Below are positions 48,924-57,978 of a stretch of DNA of 64,000 nt, one piece after another; the stretch's first letter is position 1, and every line of letters begins with the position of its first letter. Origin of the DNA: Flexistipes sinusarabici DSM 4947 (GTDB taxonomy: Bacteria; Chrysiogenota; Deferribacteres; Deferribacterales; Flexistipitaceae); the NCBI RefSeq assembly GCF_000218625.1, contig NC_015672.1, forward strand, positions 372,001 through 436,000. Direction: 5' to 3'. The notes below the pieces were generated by a model, which saw only the letters and a list, made by a program, of their open reading frames with translations, had not been told where the DNA came from and made no database searches. The translations under genes and the position numbers were made by a program.

Positions 48924-50699
48924 ATGAGTGAAAAATTGCTGAAGGGCGGAGAATATTTGATTAAAAAAACAGATGCGGATGATGTCTTTACTCCGGAAGA
49001 TTTTAACGATGAACAGAAGCAGATTGCCGAAACCACCGATCAGTTTGTAATGAACGAAATCGTTCCGCATATTGAGGAAATAGACCATCAAAACTTTGAT
49101 ATCGTAATTGAGGGGATGAAAAAATGTGGCGAACTGGGACTTCTTATGATAGATGCCCCGGAAGAGTACGGCGGGCTTGAGCTTGATAAAGCAACAAGTA
49201 TGCTGGTGGCTGAGAAATTGGCGCCGGGAGGCTCTTTTCTTGTGGCGTATGCAGCCCATACGGGTATTGGTATGCTGCCGCTAATATATTACGGGACAAA
49301 GGAGCAGAAAGAGAAATATCTGGAAAAACTGATGACAGGTGAAATGCTTGCGGCTTACTGTCTTACTGAGCCAGGCTCGGGAAGTGATGCTTTGGGTGCC
49401 AAAGCAAGTGCTGTATTATCTGATGACGGCAAGTATTATCTGCTAAACGGAACCAAACAGTGGATTACAAATGCCGGTTTTGCCGATCTTTTCACCGTAT
49501 TTGCAAAGGTGGACAAGGAGCATTTTACAGCTTTTCTCGTGGAAAGGGATTTTGAAGGTATCTCCTTTGGTGCCGAAGAAAAAAAGATGGGGATAAAAGG
49601 CTCATCCACCCGACAGGTTAATTTTGATAACGCTAAAGTGCCGGTGGAGAATGTTTTGGGAGAAATCGGCAAAGGGCATAAAATCGCATTTAATGTGCTC
49701 AATGTGGGACGTTTTAAGCTGGCTGCGGCTACAACAGGTGCCTGCAAGGATGCTTTAGGCGAAGCCGTGAGATATGCCAATGAAAGGAAACAGTTCGGTA
49801 CGGAAATCAGCAATTTCGGGGCTATAAAAGAAAAACTTGCCAGAATGACTGCCGAAACGTTTGCTTCCGAATCACTGGTTTACAGGCTGGCCGGTTTGCT
49901 TGATGGCAAGATTGACCGTATTGATAAGGGAATAGAAAATTACTACGAGGAATATCAGAAAGCAATTGAAGAATATGCCGTTGAATGCGGGATTTCAAAA
50001 GTTTTCTGCAGTGAAGTTCTGGCTTATGTTGTGGATGAAACCGTTCAGATTTTCGGCGGTTACGGTTATTCTCAGGAATATCCGGCAGAAAGGTTTTATC
50101 GGGATGAAAGGATAAACAGGATTTTTGAAGGGACAAACGAAATCAACAGACTGCTTACACCAGGTATTCTTCTTAAAAAAACTATGAAAGGTGAACTTCC
50201 TTTACAAAAAGAAGCAATGAAAGCCATGGAATCGCTTATGACGCCATCTTTTGATGAGCCGGAAGAAGGTTTGTTTGCAAAAGAGCTCAAAATTTTGGAA
50301 GATCTGAAAACGGTTTTTCTGGTAACTGCAGGAGCAGCTGTGCAGAAACATATGGAAAAGATGAAGGATGAGCAGGAAATTCTCATGGCGCTGGCTGATG
50401 TGGCAATAGGAATATTTGCCATTGAAAGTACGGTGCTAAGAGCGCTTAAAATTTATGATAAATCCAATGAAAAGAAGAAAAAACTTCTTGAAGCGGCAGT
50501 GAATGTTTTTCTTTTTCACGAAGTTGAGGACATTACACGGGCGGCTAAGAAAGCTGCATATTTTGTTGAAGAGGGAGACAATCTTACAATGTTGTTAAGC
50601 GGAATCAGAAGGTTTACCAAATACGATGCTGCCGGGCTGCTGGAAAACCAGAGGCTTTTGGCGGATGCAGTTATAGATGCGGAGAAATATATTTTTTAA
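48924..50699 (+). CDS. Acyl-CoA dehydrogenase, long form with C-terminal extension
   Basis: At 591 residues it is longer than the 380-residue short-chain type. The N-terminal helical domain (residues 30-150) includes IDAPEEYGGLELDKATSML. AAYCLTEPGSGSDALGAKAS is the FAD/substrate strand, and IFGGYGYSQEYPAERFYRDE and IFEGTNEINRLLTPGIL (with the catalytic Glu position) follow. The last 160 residues form an extra helical domain like that of the VLCAD/ACAD9-type enzymes, which often act on long-chain acyl-CoA and associate with membranes. AGAGGTGG precedes the ATG. Confidence 0.92.
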   Translation: MSEKLLKGGEYLIKKTDADDVFTPEDFNDEQKQIAETTDQFVMNEIVPHIEEIDHQNFDIVIEGMKKCGELGLLMIDAPEEYGGLELDKATSMLVAEKLAPGGSFLVAYAAHTGIGMLPLIYYGTKEQKEKYLEKLMTGEMLAAYCLTEPGSGSDALGAKASAVLSDDGKYYLLNGTKQWITNAGFADLFTVFAKVDKEHFTAFLVERDFEGISFGAEEKKMGIKGSSTRQVNFDNAKVPVENVLGEIGKGHKIAFNVLNVGRFKLAAATTGACKDALGEAVRYANERKQFGTEISNFGAIKEKLARMTAETFASESLVYRLAGLLDGKIDRIDKGIENYYEEYQKAIEEYAVECGISKVFCSEVLAYVVDETVQIFGGYGYSQEYPAERFYRDERINRIFEGTNEINRLLTPGILLKKTMKGELPLQKEAMKAMESLMTPSFDEPEEGLFAKELKILEDLKTVFLVTAGAAVQKHMEKMKDEQEILMALADVAIGIFAIESTVLRALKIYDKSNEKKKKLLEAAVNVFLFHEVEDITRAAKKAAYFVEEGDNLTMLLSGIRRFTKYDAAGLLENQRLLADAVIDAEKYIF

Positions 50700-50700
50700 A

Positions 50701-50724
50701 AAACGGGGGAATTCCCCCGTTTTT
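50701..50724. terminator. Bidirectional rho-independent terminator
   Basis: AAACGGGGGAATTC followed by CCCCGTTTTT is a perfect palindrome with A and T tracts on both sides. It lies between the convergent acyl-CoA dehydrogenase (stop 50699) and thioesterase (stop 50728) and can end both transcripts. Confidence 0.92.
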
Positions 50725-50727
50725 GGT

Positions 50728-51120
50728 TTAGTCGAATAGATATTCCTCCAGCTCACCGGGTACTTTAACGGTTTTACCTGAATTTTTGTCAAGACAAACC
50801 ATTGTTGTTGATGCAGTGGCAAACGTTACAGATTTACCGTTATTGATTTCATAGTCTATTACAAAACTTGTTTTTCCTTTGGAAGTAATACCGAATTCCA
50901 CGAAGACACGATCTATCAAAGTTATAGGCTTCAGATAGCTGCATTCGGTTTTTACTACGATCAGTAGAATTCCCTTTTCCATCAGGTTATTAAAAGTGCT
51001 TAAAAAGGTATTTGTTCTGGCCGTTTCAAGATAAGTGAAAAAAGTGGCATTATTTACATGACCGTAGGCATCCAAATCGGCAAACCGAACCTTTATTTCT
51101 TCCTTGAATCTGTATTTCAT
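50728..51120 (-). CDS. Acyl-CoA thioesterase, 4-hydroxybenzoyl-CoA thioesterase (hot-dog) family
   Basis: The 130-residue hot-dog fold protein has VRFADLDAYGHVNNATFFTY, where the Asp of DxxGHVNN is the catalytic residue of this family, and YLETARTNTFL. It hydrolyses acyl-CoA esters in the cytoplasm and may balance free CoA next to the beta-oxidation genes. The family also includes YbgC-like enzymes. Chain-length preference is not readable. Transcribed convergently to the acyl-CoA dehydrogenase, it shares the terminator at 50701. It follows the CHI-like gene by 18 bp. Confidence 0.88.
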   Translation of the reverse strand: MKYRFKEEIKVRFADLDAYGHVNNATFFTYLETARTNTFLSTFNNLMEKGILLIVVKTECSYLKPITLIDRVFVEFGITSKGKTSFVIDYEINNGKSVTFATASTTMVCLDKNSGKTVKVPGELEEYLFD

Positions 51121-51138
51121 ATAAACTCCTTATGCAGA

Positions 51139-51705
51139 TTATCCGCCAAGCATATCACTTTTGAGACTGCCGTCAGCCGGTTCTTTTCCCAGGTAGATTT
51201 TATAAACAGCTTTTCCGATACTCCCGCCATTTATGGTATTTAAAGTTTTTTCATTGTAGAAAACAGTTACGGTATCTTCATTTTTAATGAAAAGGGTTAT
51301 AATATCTCCCTCAACTACATTGAAATTAAAAGTACTTATAAAATTATTAACATAATCAGCGTTTAACAGTTCCGGAGAATTTTTCTCAATTCCTTCCCTG
51401 AAAGCACCCTTGATTTTTTCTGCCTCCACCTCACTGTACACAAATTCCATCTTAATGGCTCCGGGATACCCGCTTTTGAAAATAACCTCTTCGTCTTTAA
51501 TACTTTGAGTGTCAGACAATATTTTATCTGTGAGGTACAGTGAGCCTTTGTATACCTTTATAAAAAATTTTGACCGGTAACCCGAACCGTTGAGAAGCAG
51601 TGTGTTGTTGTCAAGGACAATAGTTTTGGCAGGTTCAGCTTTTGCAAAAGCTGAAAATAAAACGATTGATAAAATTATAACCGGGAGAAGCATGATTTTT
51701 CTCAT
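51139..51705 (-). CDS. Exported chalcone-isomerase-like protein
   Basis: This is about 188 residues from the ATG at 51705, which has AGGAG 7 nt upstream. An in-frame ATG at 51762 would add 19 residues before the signal peptide. The N-terminus (MRKIMLLPVIILSIVLFSAF then AKAEP) is a clear signal peptide. The mature part has LNGSGYRSKFFIKVYKGSLY and FKSGYPGAIKMEFVYSEVEA, typical of bacterial CHI-like domain proteins. These are probably fatty-acid or lipid binding rather than isomerases. It is likely periplasmic, and the link to neighbouring lipid genes is suggestive. Confidence 0.8.
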   Translation of the reverse strand: MRKIMLLPVIILSIVLFSAFAKAEPAKTIVLDNNTLLLNGSGYRSKFFIKVYKGSLYLTDKILSDTQSIKDEEVIFKSGYPGAIKMEFVYSEVEAEKIKGAFREGIEKNSPELLNADYVNNFISTFNFNVVEGDIITLFIKNEDTVTVFYNEKTLNTINGGSIGKAVYKIYLGKEPADGSLKSDMLGG

Positions 51706-51794
51706 AACGGACTCCTTGTGAATTAAAATTCTTATATTTGAAAACAACGTTTTATATACCACGTTTCAGAGATTTTGTCCAGAATAATATGTTC

Positions 51795-51962
51795 TGTGTG
51801 AGATAGTGAAGCGGGGAAGGAAGGAAAGAGTGAGGTGGAGAGGGAGCGAGAAAGGAAAATGGGTGTAAAGGTTGAGGTTAAGGGCGTTGACCAGGTTGAG
51901 ATTGTTGATAAAGTTGAGTGTGCGTTTTATACCTCAACAACTCATAACTTATTACGTATTAC
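51795..51962. repeat. GA-rich, GTTGAGG and ATTACGTATTAC words
   Basis: GTGAGGTGGAGAGGGAGCGAG-like purine words (51795-51860) lead to GTAAAGGTTGAGG, CAGGTTGAG and GTTGATAAAG words (51865-51918). A short inverted CCTCAACAAC (51931-51940) and CTTATTACGTATTACTT follow. Apart from the promoter at 52026, no gene lies in 51706-52096. Confidence 0.5.
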
Positions 51963-52025
51963 TTTTCACGGTTTTTTGGATATGAATAATTGTTCAATTA
52001 AAATGATATAGCGTTATAATAAATA

Positions 52026-52076
52026 TTGACAAAGAAAGTGTGGTTGCTATATAGTATAATTAATAGTTCGTATTAA
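52026..52076 (+). promoter_or_regulatory. Promoter of the enoyl-CoA hydratase operon
   Basis: TTGACA (52026-52031) and TATATA (52048-52053) are 16 bp apart. An imperfectly spaced TATAAT lies at 52055-52060. A palindrome TTAATA-GTTCG-TATTAA (52060-52076) covers the expected transcription start and could be an operator. Confidence 0.55.
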
Positions 52077-52096
52077 TATTAAGTAAAGGGGGAATT

Positions 52097-52873
52097 ATGA
52101 GTGAGTATCTTAAAACAGAAAAGAAAAGCAATATCCTTTACATAACCATCGACAGACAAAAGCAGCTTAATGCAATCAACCGCAGCATTATGGATGAGTT
52201 GACGGAAATTGTGGGCAGTGTGAAAGGCTTAGATGTAAAGGCTGTGGTTTTGACGGGCGCCGGAGAAAAGGCTTTTGTTGCAGGTGGTGATATTAATGAG
52301 ATGAAGGATAAATGTGCGTCAGAGGCAAAAGAATTTGCTGAAAACAGTCATAAGCTGATACGGGCTTTCAGAGAGTGCCCTTTGCCTGTAATAGCAGCTG
52401 TAAACGGCTATGCTCTTGGTGGAGGGTTTGAGATTGCTCTTGCTTGTGATTTTATTTACGCATCGAAAAATGCCTTGTTCGGCTTTCCAGAGGTTAAGCT
52501 GGGGATAATCCCTGGTTTCGGCGGCACCCAGCTGCTTTCAAGAGTAGCGGGCCCTAATGTGGCAAAGGAACTGATTTTCAGCGGCAGGTTTATAAAAGCC
52601 GAAGAAGCGGCTGCACTGGGGATCGTTAATAAGGTAACCGAGCCGGAGGAACTTATTGCGGAAACGGAAAAATATATCAAGGAAGTAGCCGGACGGGGAC
52701 CGCTGGCAGTAGGTCTTGCAAAGCAGACTATAGATAAGGGCTTTAATCTGAGTCTTGAGGAAGCTTTAACGATTGAAGCATCGGCATTCTCCATACTGTT
52801 TTCCACAAAAGATCAGAAAGAGGGGATGAAGGCTTTTTTTGAAAAAAGAGATCCTGAATTTAAAGGGGAGTAG
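52097..52873 (+). CDS. Enoyl-CoA hydratase (crotonase family)
   Basis: The 258 residues fit a standard crotonase. AFVAGGDINEMK and NGYALGGGFEIALACDF form the oxyanion hole, and FPEVKLGIIPGFGGTQLLSR carries both catalytic Glu positions. It hydrates short-chain 2-enoyl-CoA to 3-hydroxyacyl-CoA. It starts a second beta-oxidation operon, with its own promoter 20-70 bp upstream, and is followed immediately by an acyl-CoA dehydrogenase gene. GGGGG precedes the ATG. It may serve short-chain (butyryl-CoA) cycles, while the fused enzyme at 45025 serves longer chains. Confidence 0.93.
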   Translation: MSEYLKTEKKSNILYITIDRQKQLNAINRSIMDELTEIVGSVKGLDVKAVVLTGAGEKAFVAGGDINEMKDKCASEAKEFAENSHKLIRAFRECPLPVIAAVNGYALGGGFEIALACDFIYASKNALFGFPEVKLGIIPGFGGTQLLSRVAGPNVAKELIFSGRFIKAEEAAALGIVNKVTEPEELIAETEKYIKEVAGRGPLAVGLAKQTIDKGFNLSLEEALTIEASAFSILFSTKDQKEGMKAFFEKRDPEFKGE

Positions 52874-52882
52874 GTGAATATT

Positions 52883-54022
52883 ATGGATTTTAATCTGAGT
52901 GAAGATCATAAAATATTAAAAGACTCGGTGGCGGATTTCGTAAAAAAAGAATTGGCGCCGGCAGCGGCAGAAATAGATTCAATGCATGAAATTCCCGGGA
53001 GCATTGTTAAGCAGATTTCCGAGCTGGGATTTCTGGGGTCATATATTCCGGAAGAGTACGGCGGAGCTGGTCTGGATTATATGTCGTATATACTCCTTAT
53101 TGAAGAAATTTCCAAAGCCTGTGCGTCCACCGGTGTTCTGATTTCAGCGCATACTTCTCTGTGCTGTGACCCCGTTTTACAGTTCGGCAGCGAAGAGCAG
53201 AAAAAGAAATATCTTCCCGTTTTGTGCTCAGGTGAAAAAATAGGCTGTATTATGCTGACGGAGCCGGAAGCCGGCAGTGATGTTGCGAATATTTCCACTA
53301 AATATGAAGATGCAGGGGAGCACTTTGTTGTAAACGGAAATAAGATTTTCATTACAAACGGCGGTTTCAGAGGTTACGGCATTCTTTTTGCCACAATGGA
53401 TAAGCAATTAAAACACAAAGGCTTATCGGCCTTTATTCTGGATCTGAAAACAGATGGTGTTGAGATTCTACGTAATGAAGAAAAGATGGGTATCAAGGGC
53501 AGCTATACAACGGCTGTAAATCTGAATAATGTAAAAATACCGAAAGAAAATCTTCTCGGCAGCGAAGGTGACGGTTTTAAAATTGCAATGGAAACGTTGA
53601 ACGGCGGGAGAATTGGTATAGCCGCCCAGGCGCTGGGAATAGCTGAAGGGGCATTTGAAAAGGCAAAAAATTACGCAATGGAAAGAAAGCAGTTCGGCAA
53701 ACCTATAGGCTCTTTTCAGGCGATACAGTTCAAACTGGCTGACATGATGACAAGAATAGAAGCTGCAAAGCTTATCACTTATAAAGCAGCCTGGCTTAAG
53801 GATATGAAAAAAACAAATGCTATAGAATCGGCGATGTCAAAACTGTATGCTTCCGAAGCTGCAAGCTATGTTACGGCTGAGGCGGTGCAGATACACGGCG
53901 GTTACGGTTATATAACGGAATATGAAGTGGAAAGGATGATGAGGGATGCAAAAATTACGGAGATTTATGAAGGAACAAATGAGGTGCAGCGTATCACAAT
54001 AGCCAAAATGCTGATGAAATAA
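52883..54022 (+). CDS. Acyl-CoA dehydrogenase, short/medium-chain type
   Basis: This is 379 residues from the ATG at 52883, preceded by AGGTG at 6-nt spacing. A GTG at 52874 is an alternative. PEEYGGAGLDYMSYILLIEE, MLTEPEAGSDVANISTKYED (FAD-binding), FITNGGFRGYGI, MGIKGSYTTAVNLNNVKIP and IYEGTNEVQRITIAKMLMK are present; the last carries the Glu catalytic-base position of the short-chain type. It oxidises acyl-CoA to enoyl-CoA and passes electrons to EtfAB, encoded 2 kb downstream. Confidence 0.94.
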   Translation: MDFNLSEDHKILKDSVADFVKKELAPAAAEIDSMHEIPGSIVKQISELGFLGSYIPEEYGGAGLDYMSYILLIEEISKACASTGVLISAHTSLCCDPVLQFGSEEQKKKYLPVLCSGEKIGCIMLTEPEAGSDVANISTKYEDAGEHFVVNGNKIFITNGGFRGYGILFATMDKQLKHKGLSAFILDLKTDGVEILRNEEKMGIKGSYTTAVNLNNVKIPKENLLGSEGDGFKIAMETLNGGRIGIAAQALGIAEGAFEKAKNYAMERKQFGKPIGSFQAIQFKLADMMTRIEAAKLITYKAAWLKDMKKTNAIESAMSKLYASEAASYVTAEAVQIHGGYGYITEYEVERMMRDAKITEIYEGTNEVQRITIAKMLMK

Positions 54023-54027
54023 ATATT

Positions 54028-54147
54028 GCTAAGTGCTAAGTGTTAAGTTTACCCTGTTAAACCTGTTTTTTGTTTAACTGGGGTGCTAAGTAAGTTGAAT
54101 GATATTGTTTGGTATATCCCACCCCGACACTTGCCCGAGTGGGGGCA
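54028..54147. repeat. AAGTGCTAAG words, degraded palindrome and a GC hairpin
   Basis: TGCTAAGTGCTAAGTGTTAAG words (54027-54048) abut ACCCTGTTAAAC (54051-54062) facing GTTTAACTGGGG (54072-54083). This is the outer stem of the three-way-junction family without inner arms. A further hairpin CACT-TGCCCG-AGTG inside CCCC/GGGG lies at about 54122-54147. There is no gene in 54023-54246. Confidence 0.55.
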
Positions 54148-54246
54148 GCGAAATGGCGTTGTTGCTTGGTGTGGTAGGGGATTTATGCTGGAAGAAACGA
54201 TGTAGCAAATAAATGAGAGTGTTTAGCAATTAAACCGGAGGGTTGA

Positions 54247-56244
54247 ATGGAATTTACAAGAGAGATATACTGGAATGTCGGACACGGTGTTCTTATTCCG
54301 ATGTATTTACTTGCATTTATTGCTATAGGCATAATGATCTTTGGTTTTTATAAAAGATATCTTGTTTACAAGATGGGTGGTTCTGAGAATCGTCTGGATT
54401 CACTTTTTGATAGAATTTTTTATATGCTCAGAAATGTTTTCAGCCAAAAGAAGGTCATAAAAGAGAAAATTCCGGGTATCTTTCACGGTATTTTTTTCTG
54501 GGGTTTTTTACTTCTTTTTATCGGTACTCTTTTGGTTTTTCTTCAGGCTGATTTTACCAATCCGCTGTTCGGCGTAAAATTTTTAACGGGTATTTTTTAT
54601 CTCGTTTTCTCACTTGTGCTTGATTTGGCAGGGTTGGCAGCAATTATAATGTTGTCAGCTCTTTTGATAAGACGGTTTTTTATAAAACCGGAAGGGCTGG
54701 AAACTATAAGAGACGATTATATTATTCACGGTATTCTGCTTGTTATTTTAATTACGGGTTTTATTATAGAAGGGCTGCGAATGTCTGTTACCGAGCTGGG
54801 AAGCGGTAGTATCCTGCCTTATTTTTCTCCGGTGGGTATGTTTGCTGCCAATATTTTTGCAGGCTTTGATGCCGGAAGTCTGCAGGGTGCTCACAAGTTT
54901 ATCTGGTGGTTTCATTTTCTGCTTGCAATGACTTTTATAGGTATTATTCCGCTTACCAAGCTCAGACATATTTTCACTATGTCAGCCAATCTGATGTTCA
55001 AAGATAACAGAGTGAAAGGGTTTATCAACACACCTGATCTTGAAGACGAACAAGCCGAGCAGTTCGGATGTGAAGAACTGACCGATTTTTCCTGGAAGGA
55101 CATTTTTGACGGAGATGCCTGTACCAAGTGCAAGAGATGTCAGGATAGGTGCCCGGCTTATGCTACAGACAAACCTTTATCACCTATGAAAGTTATTCAG
55201 CAGTTTCAGGAGGCTGCATTTTACGAAAACACTGAAAATATGGTGGATTTTGTAACGCCTGATGTTTTGTGGTCGTGTACCACCTGCAGAGCCTGTCAGG
55301 AAACGTGTCCGGCGGATATTGAGCATGTAAACAAAATACTTGAAATGCGCAGAAATATGGTTCTTATGAAAGGTGAATTTCCTGGTGACGAAGTTATTAC
55401 GGCAACAGATAGTATAGAAGTAAACGGGAATCCTCTTGGATTTGGTTTTGCCAAACGGGGGGATTGGGCAGACGGTCTTGATGTAAGCCTGGTGAGTGAG
55501 CAGGCAGATGTGGATATTTTGTATTTTCCGGGCTGCTTTGCCTCTTTCGATAAAAGAAATATCAATGTTGCAAAGAATTTCGTCAGTATTTGCAATGAGC
55601 TGGGTGTGAGAGTGGGTATTCTGGGCAAAGAAGAAAAATGCTGCGGAGAGCCTGCAAGAAAACTGGGTAATGAATATCTTTATCAGATGATGGCGATGGA
55701 AAATATAGAAAAACTTTCAGAGTATAATGTTAAAAGGATTGTTACAACCTGTCCTCACTGCTTCAACACTCTTTCCAAAGATTACATGCAATTGGGGCTG
55801 GATGGGTCAGTTCAGGTGGAGCACTATACGACATTCTTACATAAAATGTTTGAAGAAAATGGTTTCAATTTAGAATCTGAAGACTTCGAGTGTACATATC
55901 ATGATTCATGCTATATGGCACGCTATAACGACATTCTGGATGAGCCCAGATCTTTAATAACATCAGCGGGCGGCAGGATTAATGAGATGGATAAAAACCG
56001 CTATGAAAGTTTTTGCTGCGGTGGCGGCGGCGGTAGGATACTGGTTGATGAAAAAATCGGAACAAAAGTGAATGCCGCCAGGGCAAAAATGGCTGCTGAT
56101 ACAGGCAGCGGAATGCTGATTTCGAACTGTCCCTTCTGTCTCAGTATGTTTGAGGACGGTATTAAAACCGCGGAAGTGGAGGATAAGATAAAAGTCAGAG
56201 ATATATCTGAAATATTAGTTGACAGGATAAAAAGGAGGAGCTGA
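54247..56244 (+). CDS. Membrane Fe-S oxidoreductase, EtfAB:quinone electron transfer type
   Basis: The 665 residues fall in three parts. Residues 1-250 hold about five to six membrane helices of the NarI-like cytochrome b type. Then come two 4Fe-4S motifs (CTKCKRCQDRCPAYATDKPL and CTTCRACQETCPADIEHVNK). The C-terminal half has two CCG domains as in HdrD/GlpC (YFPGCFASFDKRNINVAK, EKCCGEPARKLG, ESFCCGGGGGR). Proteins of this build encoded next to etfBA pass electrons from acyl-CoA dehydrogenases via EtfAB into the quinone pool. That role is inferred from family and neighbours. It overlaps etfB by 1 bp. Confidence 0.88.
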   Translation: MEFTREIYWNVGHGVLIPMYLLAFIAIGIMIFGFYKRYLVYKMGGSENRLDSLFDRIFYMLRNVFSQKKVIKEKIPGIFHGIFFWGFLLLFIGTLLVFLQADFTNPLFGVKFLTGIFYLVFSLVLDLAGLAAIIMLSALLIRRFFIKPEGLETIRDDYIIHGILLVILITGFIIEGLRMSVTELGSGSILPYFSPVGMFAANIFAGFDAGSLQGAHKFIWWFHFLLAMTFIGIIPLTKLRHIFTMSANLMFKDNRVKGFINTPDLEDEQAEQFGCEELTDFSWKDIFDGDACTKCKRCQDRCPAYATDKPLSPMKVIQQFQEAAFYENTENMVDFVTPDVLWSCTTCRACQETCPADIEHVNKILEMRRNMVLMKGEFPGDEVITATDSIEVNGNPLGFGFAKRGDWADGLDVSLVSEQADVDILYFPGCFASFDKRNINVAKNFVSICNELGVRVGILGKEEKCCGEPARKLGNEYLYQMMAMENIEKLSEYNVKRIVTTCPHCFNTLSKDYMQLGLDGSVQVEHYTTFLHKMFEENGFNLESEDFECTYHDSCYMARYNDILDEPRSLITSAGGRINEMDKNRYESFCCGGGGGRILVDEKIGTKVNAARAKMAADTGSGMLISNCPFCLSMFEDGIKTAEVEDKIKVRDISEILVDRIKRRS

Positions 56245-57008
56245 TGAAAATTCTTGTTTGTGTGAAGCAGGTTCCGGATATGGAATCAAAATTCAAGCTT
56301 GATAAGGACAATAAATGGTTTTCGGAGGAAGACCTTGCTTTCAGAATGAATGAATACGATGAATATGCCGTAGAGCAGGCTGTTCAGCTGAAAGAGCAAA
56401 CCGGTGATACTGAAGTGGTTGTCGTATCTCTCGGTCCTGAGAGAGCCAAAGAGGCGATTAAAAAGGCATTGGCCATGGGTTGTGACAGGGCCGTACACAT
56501 TAAGGATGACGATTATTATAAAAAAGATTCTTATTCGGTGGCGAAAAATATTTATGAATATGTGAAGGATGAAAATTTTGACATTGTTTTTACAGGTCTT
56601 CAGTCTCAGGACAGGGGTTCTGCGCAGGTTGGAGTTCTCCTTGCCGAGTTTCTGGACTATCCGTGTATTACAACCATTATAGAGTTTGAGTATAATAACA
56701 GTGAGATTCAGGTAAAAAGGGAGCTTGAAGGCGGTGAAAAGGCGGTAGTCAAAGTGAAGCCCCCTGTTGTTCTGACATGCCAGCTGGGGCTTAATACCCC
56801 AAGGTATCCCACTTTGCCCAATATTATGAAGGCGAAGAAAAAAGAGATAAAAGCGGTTGAGCCGCTTGATACTGAAAATCTTCTTACATTTACTGATATA
56901 GATTATCCTGAAAAGAAAGGTGCCGCAGAAATTCTTGAGGGTGATGTAAACGAACTTGTGGATAAAACCCTGGATATTCTAAAACAAAAAACATCTGTTT
57001 TGAAATAG
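56244..57008 (+). CDS. etfB: Electron transfer flavoprotein beta subunit
   Basis: The 254 residues begin MKILVCVKQVPDMESKFKLD, the usual EtfB start. FRMNEYDEYAVEQAVQLKEQ, FTGLQSQDRGSAQVGVLLAE and PRYPTLPNIMKAKKKEIKAV (the signature loop near the C-terminus) follow. It forms the FAD/AMP-carrying heterodimer with EtfA that accepts electrons from both acyl-CoA dehydrogenases in the window. The frame ends 9 bp before etfA. Confidence 0.95.
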   Translation: MKILVCVKQVPDMESKFKLDKDNKWFSEEDLAFRMNEYDEYAVEQAVQLKEQTGDTEVVVVSLGPERAKEAIKKALAMGCDRAVHIKDDDYYKKDSYSVAKNIYEYVKDENFDIVFTGLQSQDRGSAQVGVLLAEFLDYPCITTIIEFEYNNSEIQVKRELEGGEKAVVKVKPPVVLTCQLGLNTPRYPTLPNIMKAKKKEIKAVEPLDTENLLTFTDIDYPEKKGAAEILEGDVNELVDKTLDILKQKTSVLK

Positions 57009-57017
57009 GAGGAAAAA

Positions 57018-57932
57018 ATGAAATTACTTTTGGTAGCAGAATATAAAAGCAAAAAATTTCTGGAATCAAATTATGAGCTGATTGCTTTTGCTGATAAATT
57101 AAAAGCGGATTATGTAATGTTTGGTGTGGGGGATGAGTCGGATCTGCCGAAATGTGAAGGAAAGTTTTATCTGGCCGATAGTGAAAAGGCAGGTGAATAC
57201 AATCCTTCTCTGCATAAAAAGCTGATTGCAGAAGTTATGGAAAAAGAGGAGGCAGATTTTATCGTTCTGCCTCACACTTCATACGGCTGGGATCTTGCTC
57301 CGCGTTTGTCTGCTGAACTCGCATTGCCGCAGGTTACTGAAGTTGTGGATGTAGATGATGATAATTTTATACTTCCCGCCTGTAACGGTAAACTCTGGAG
57401 AAAGGTTTCCACAGGCGGAAAAGGTATTATTACAATACAAGGTGGAGCTTTTAATCCCGAAAATGATTATAAGGGTACTCCGGAAGTTATAAATCTTGAA
57501 GTACCTTCTTTAGAGTCGAAAATTCAATTTGAAGGCTATGAAAAAGCTGAAACCGCGGGTGTGGATCTGACGAAGGCGGAAATAATCGTGAGTGCAGGCC
57601 GCGGTGTGGGCAAAAAAGAAAATGTTGAAAATGTCAGAAAACTTGCTGAAGCCCTTGGTGGTGAGCTTGGGGCAAGCAGACCGGTTGTGGATTCTGAATG
57701 GGTTGAGCACAGCCATCAGGTGGGGACAACTGGTCAGACAGTTGCGCCGAAACTTTATGTGGCCTGTGGTATATCCGGAGCGATACAGCATCTGGCAGGA
57801 ATGAAAAAATCAGACTTTATTCTGGCTGTAAATACGGACAAAGACGCCCCTATTGCGGAAGTTGCCGATGTGCTTGTTGTTGCTGATGTAAACCAGTTTG
57901 TGCCGGCACTGGCTGAGAAAATAAGTTCTTAA
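57018..57932 (+). CDS. etfA: Electron transfer flavoprotein alpha subunit
   Basis: The 304 residues carry the FAD-binding C-terminal domain. AEIIVSAGRGVGKKENVENV, LGGELGASRPVVDSEWVEHS, QVGTTGQTVAPKLYVACGIS, GAIQHLAGMKKSDFILAVNT and APIAEVADVLVVADVNQFVP are all family hallmarks. AGGAGG lies just before the ATG. It is the last gene of the second beta-oxidation/electron-transfer run. Confidence 0.96.
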   Translation: MKLLLVAEYKSKKFLESNYELIAFADKLKADYVMFGVGDESDLPKCEGKFYLADSEKAGEYNPSLHKKLIAEVMEKEEADFIVLPHTSYGWDLAPRLSAELALPQVTEVVDVDDDNFILPACNGKLWRKVSTGGKGIITIQGGAFNPENDYKGTPEVINLEVPSLESKIQFEGYEKAETAGVDLTKAEIIVSAGRGVGKKENVENVRKLAEALGGELGASRPVVDSEWVEHSHQVGTTGQTVAPKLYVACGISGAIQHLAGMKKSDFILAVNTDKDAPIAEVADVLVVADVNQFVPALAEKISS

Positions 57933-57978
57933 TAATAAGCATAATTGCATATATGCTTGGTATATTATATCAAAAATA

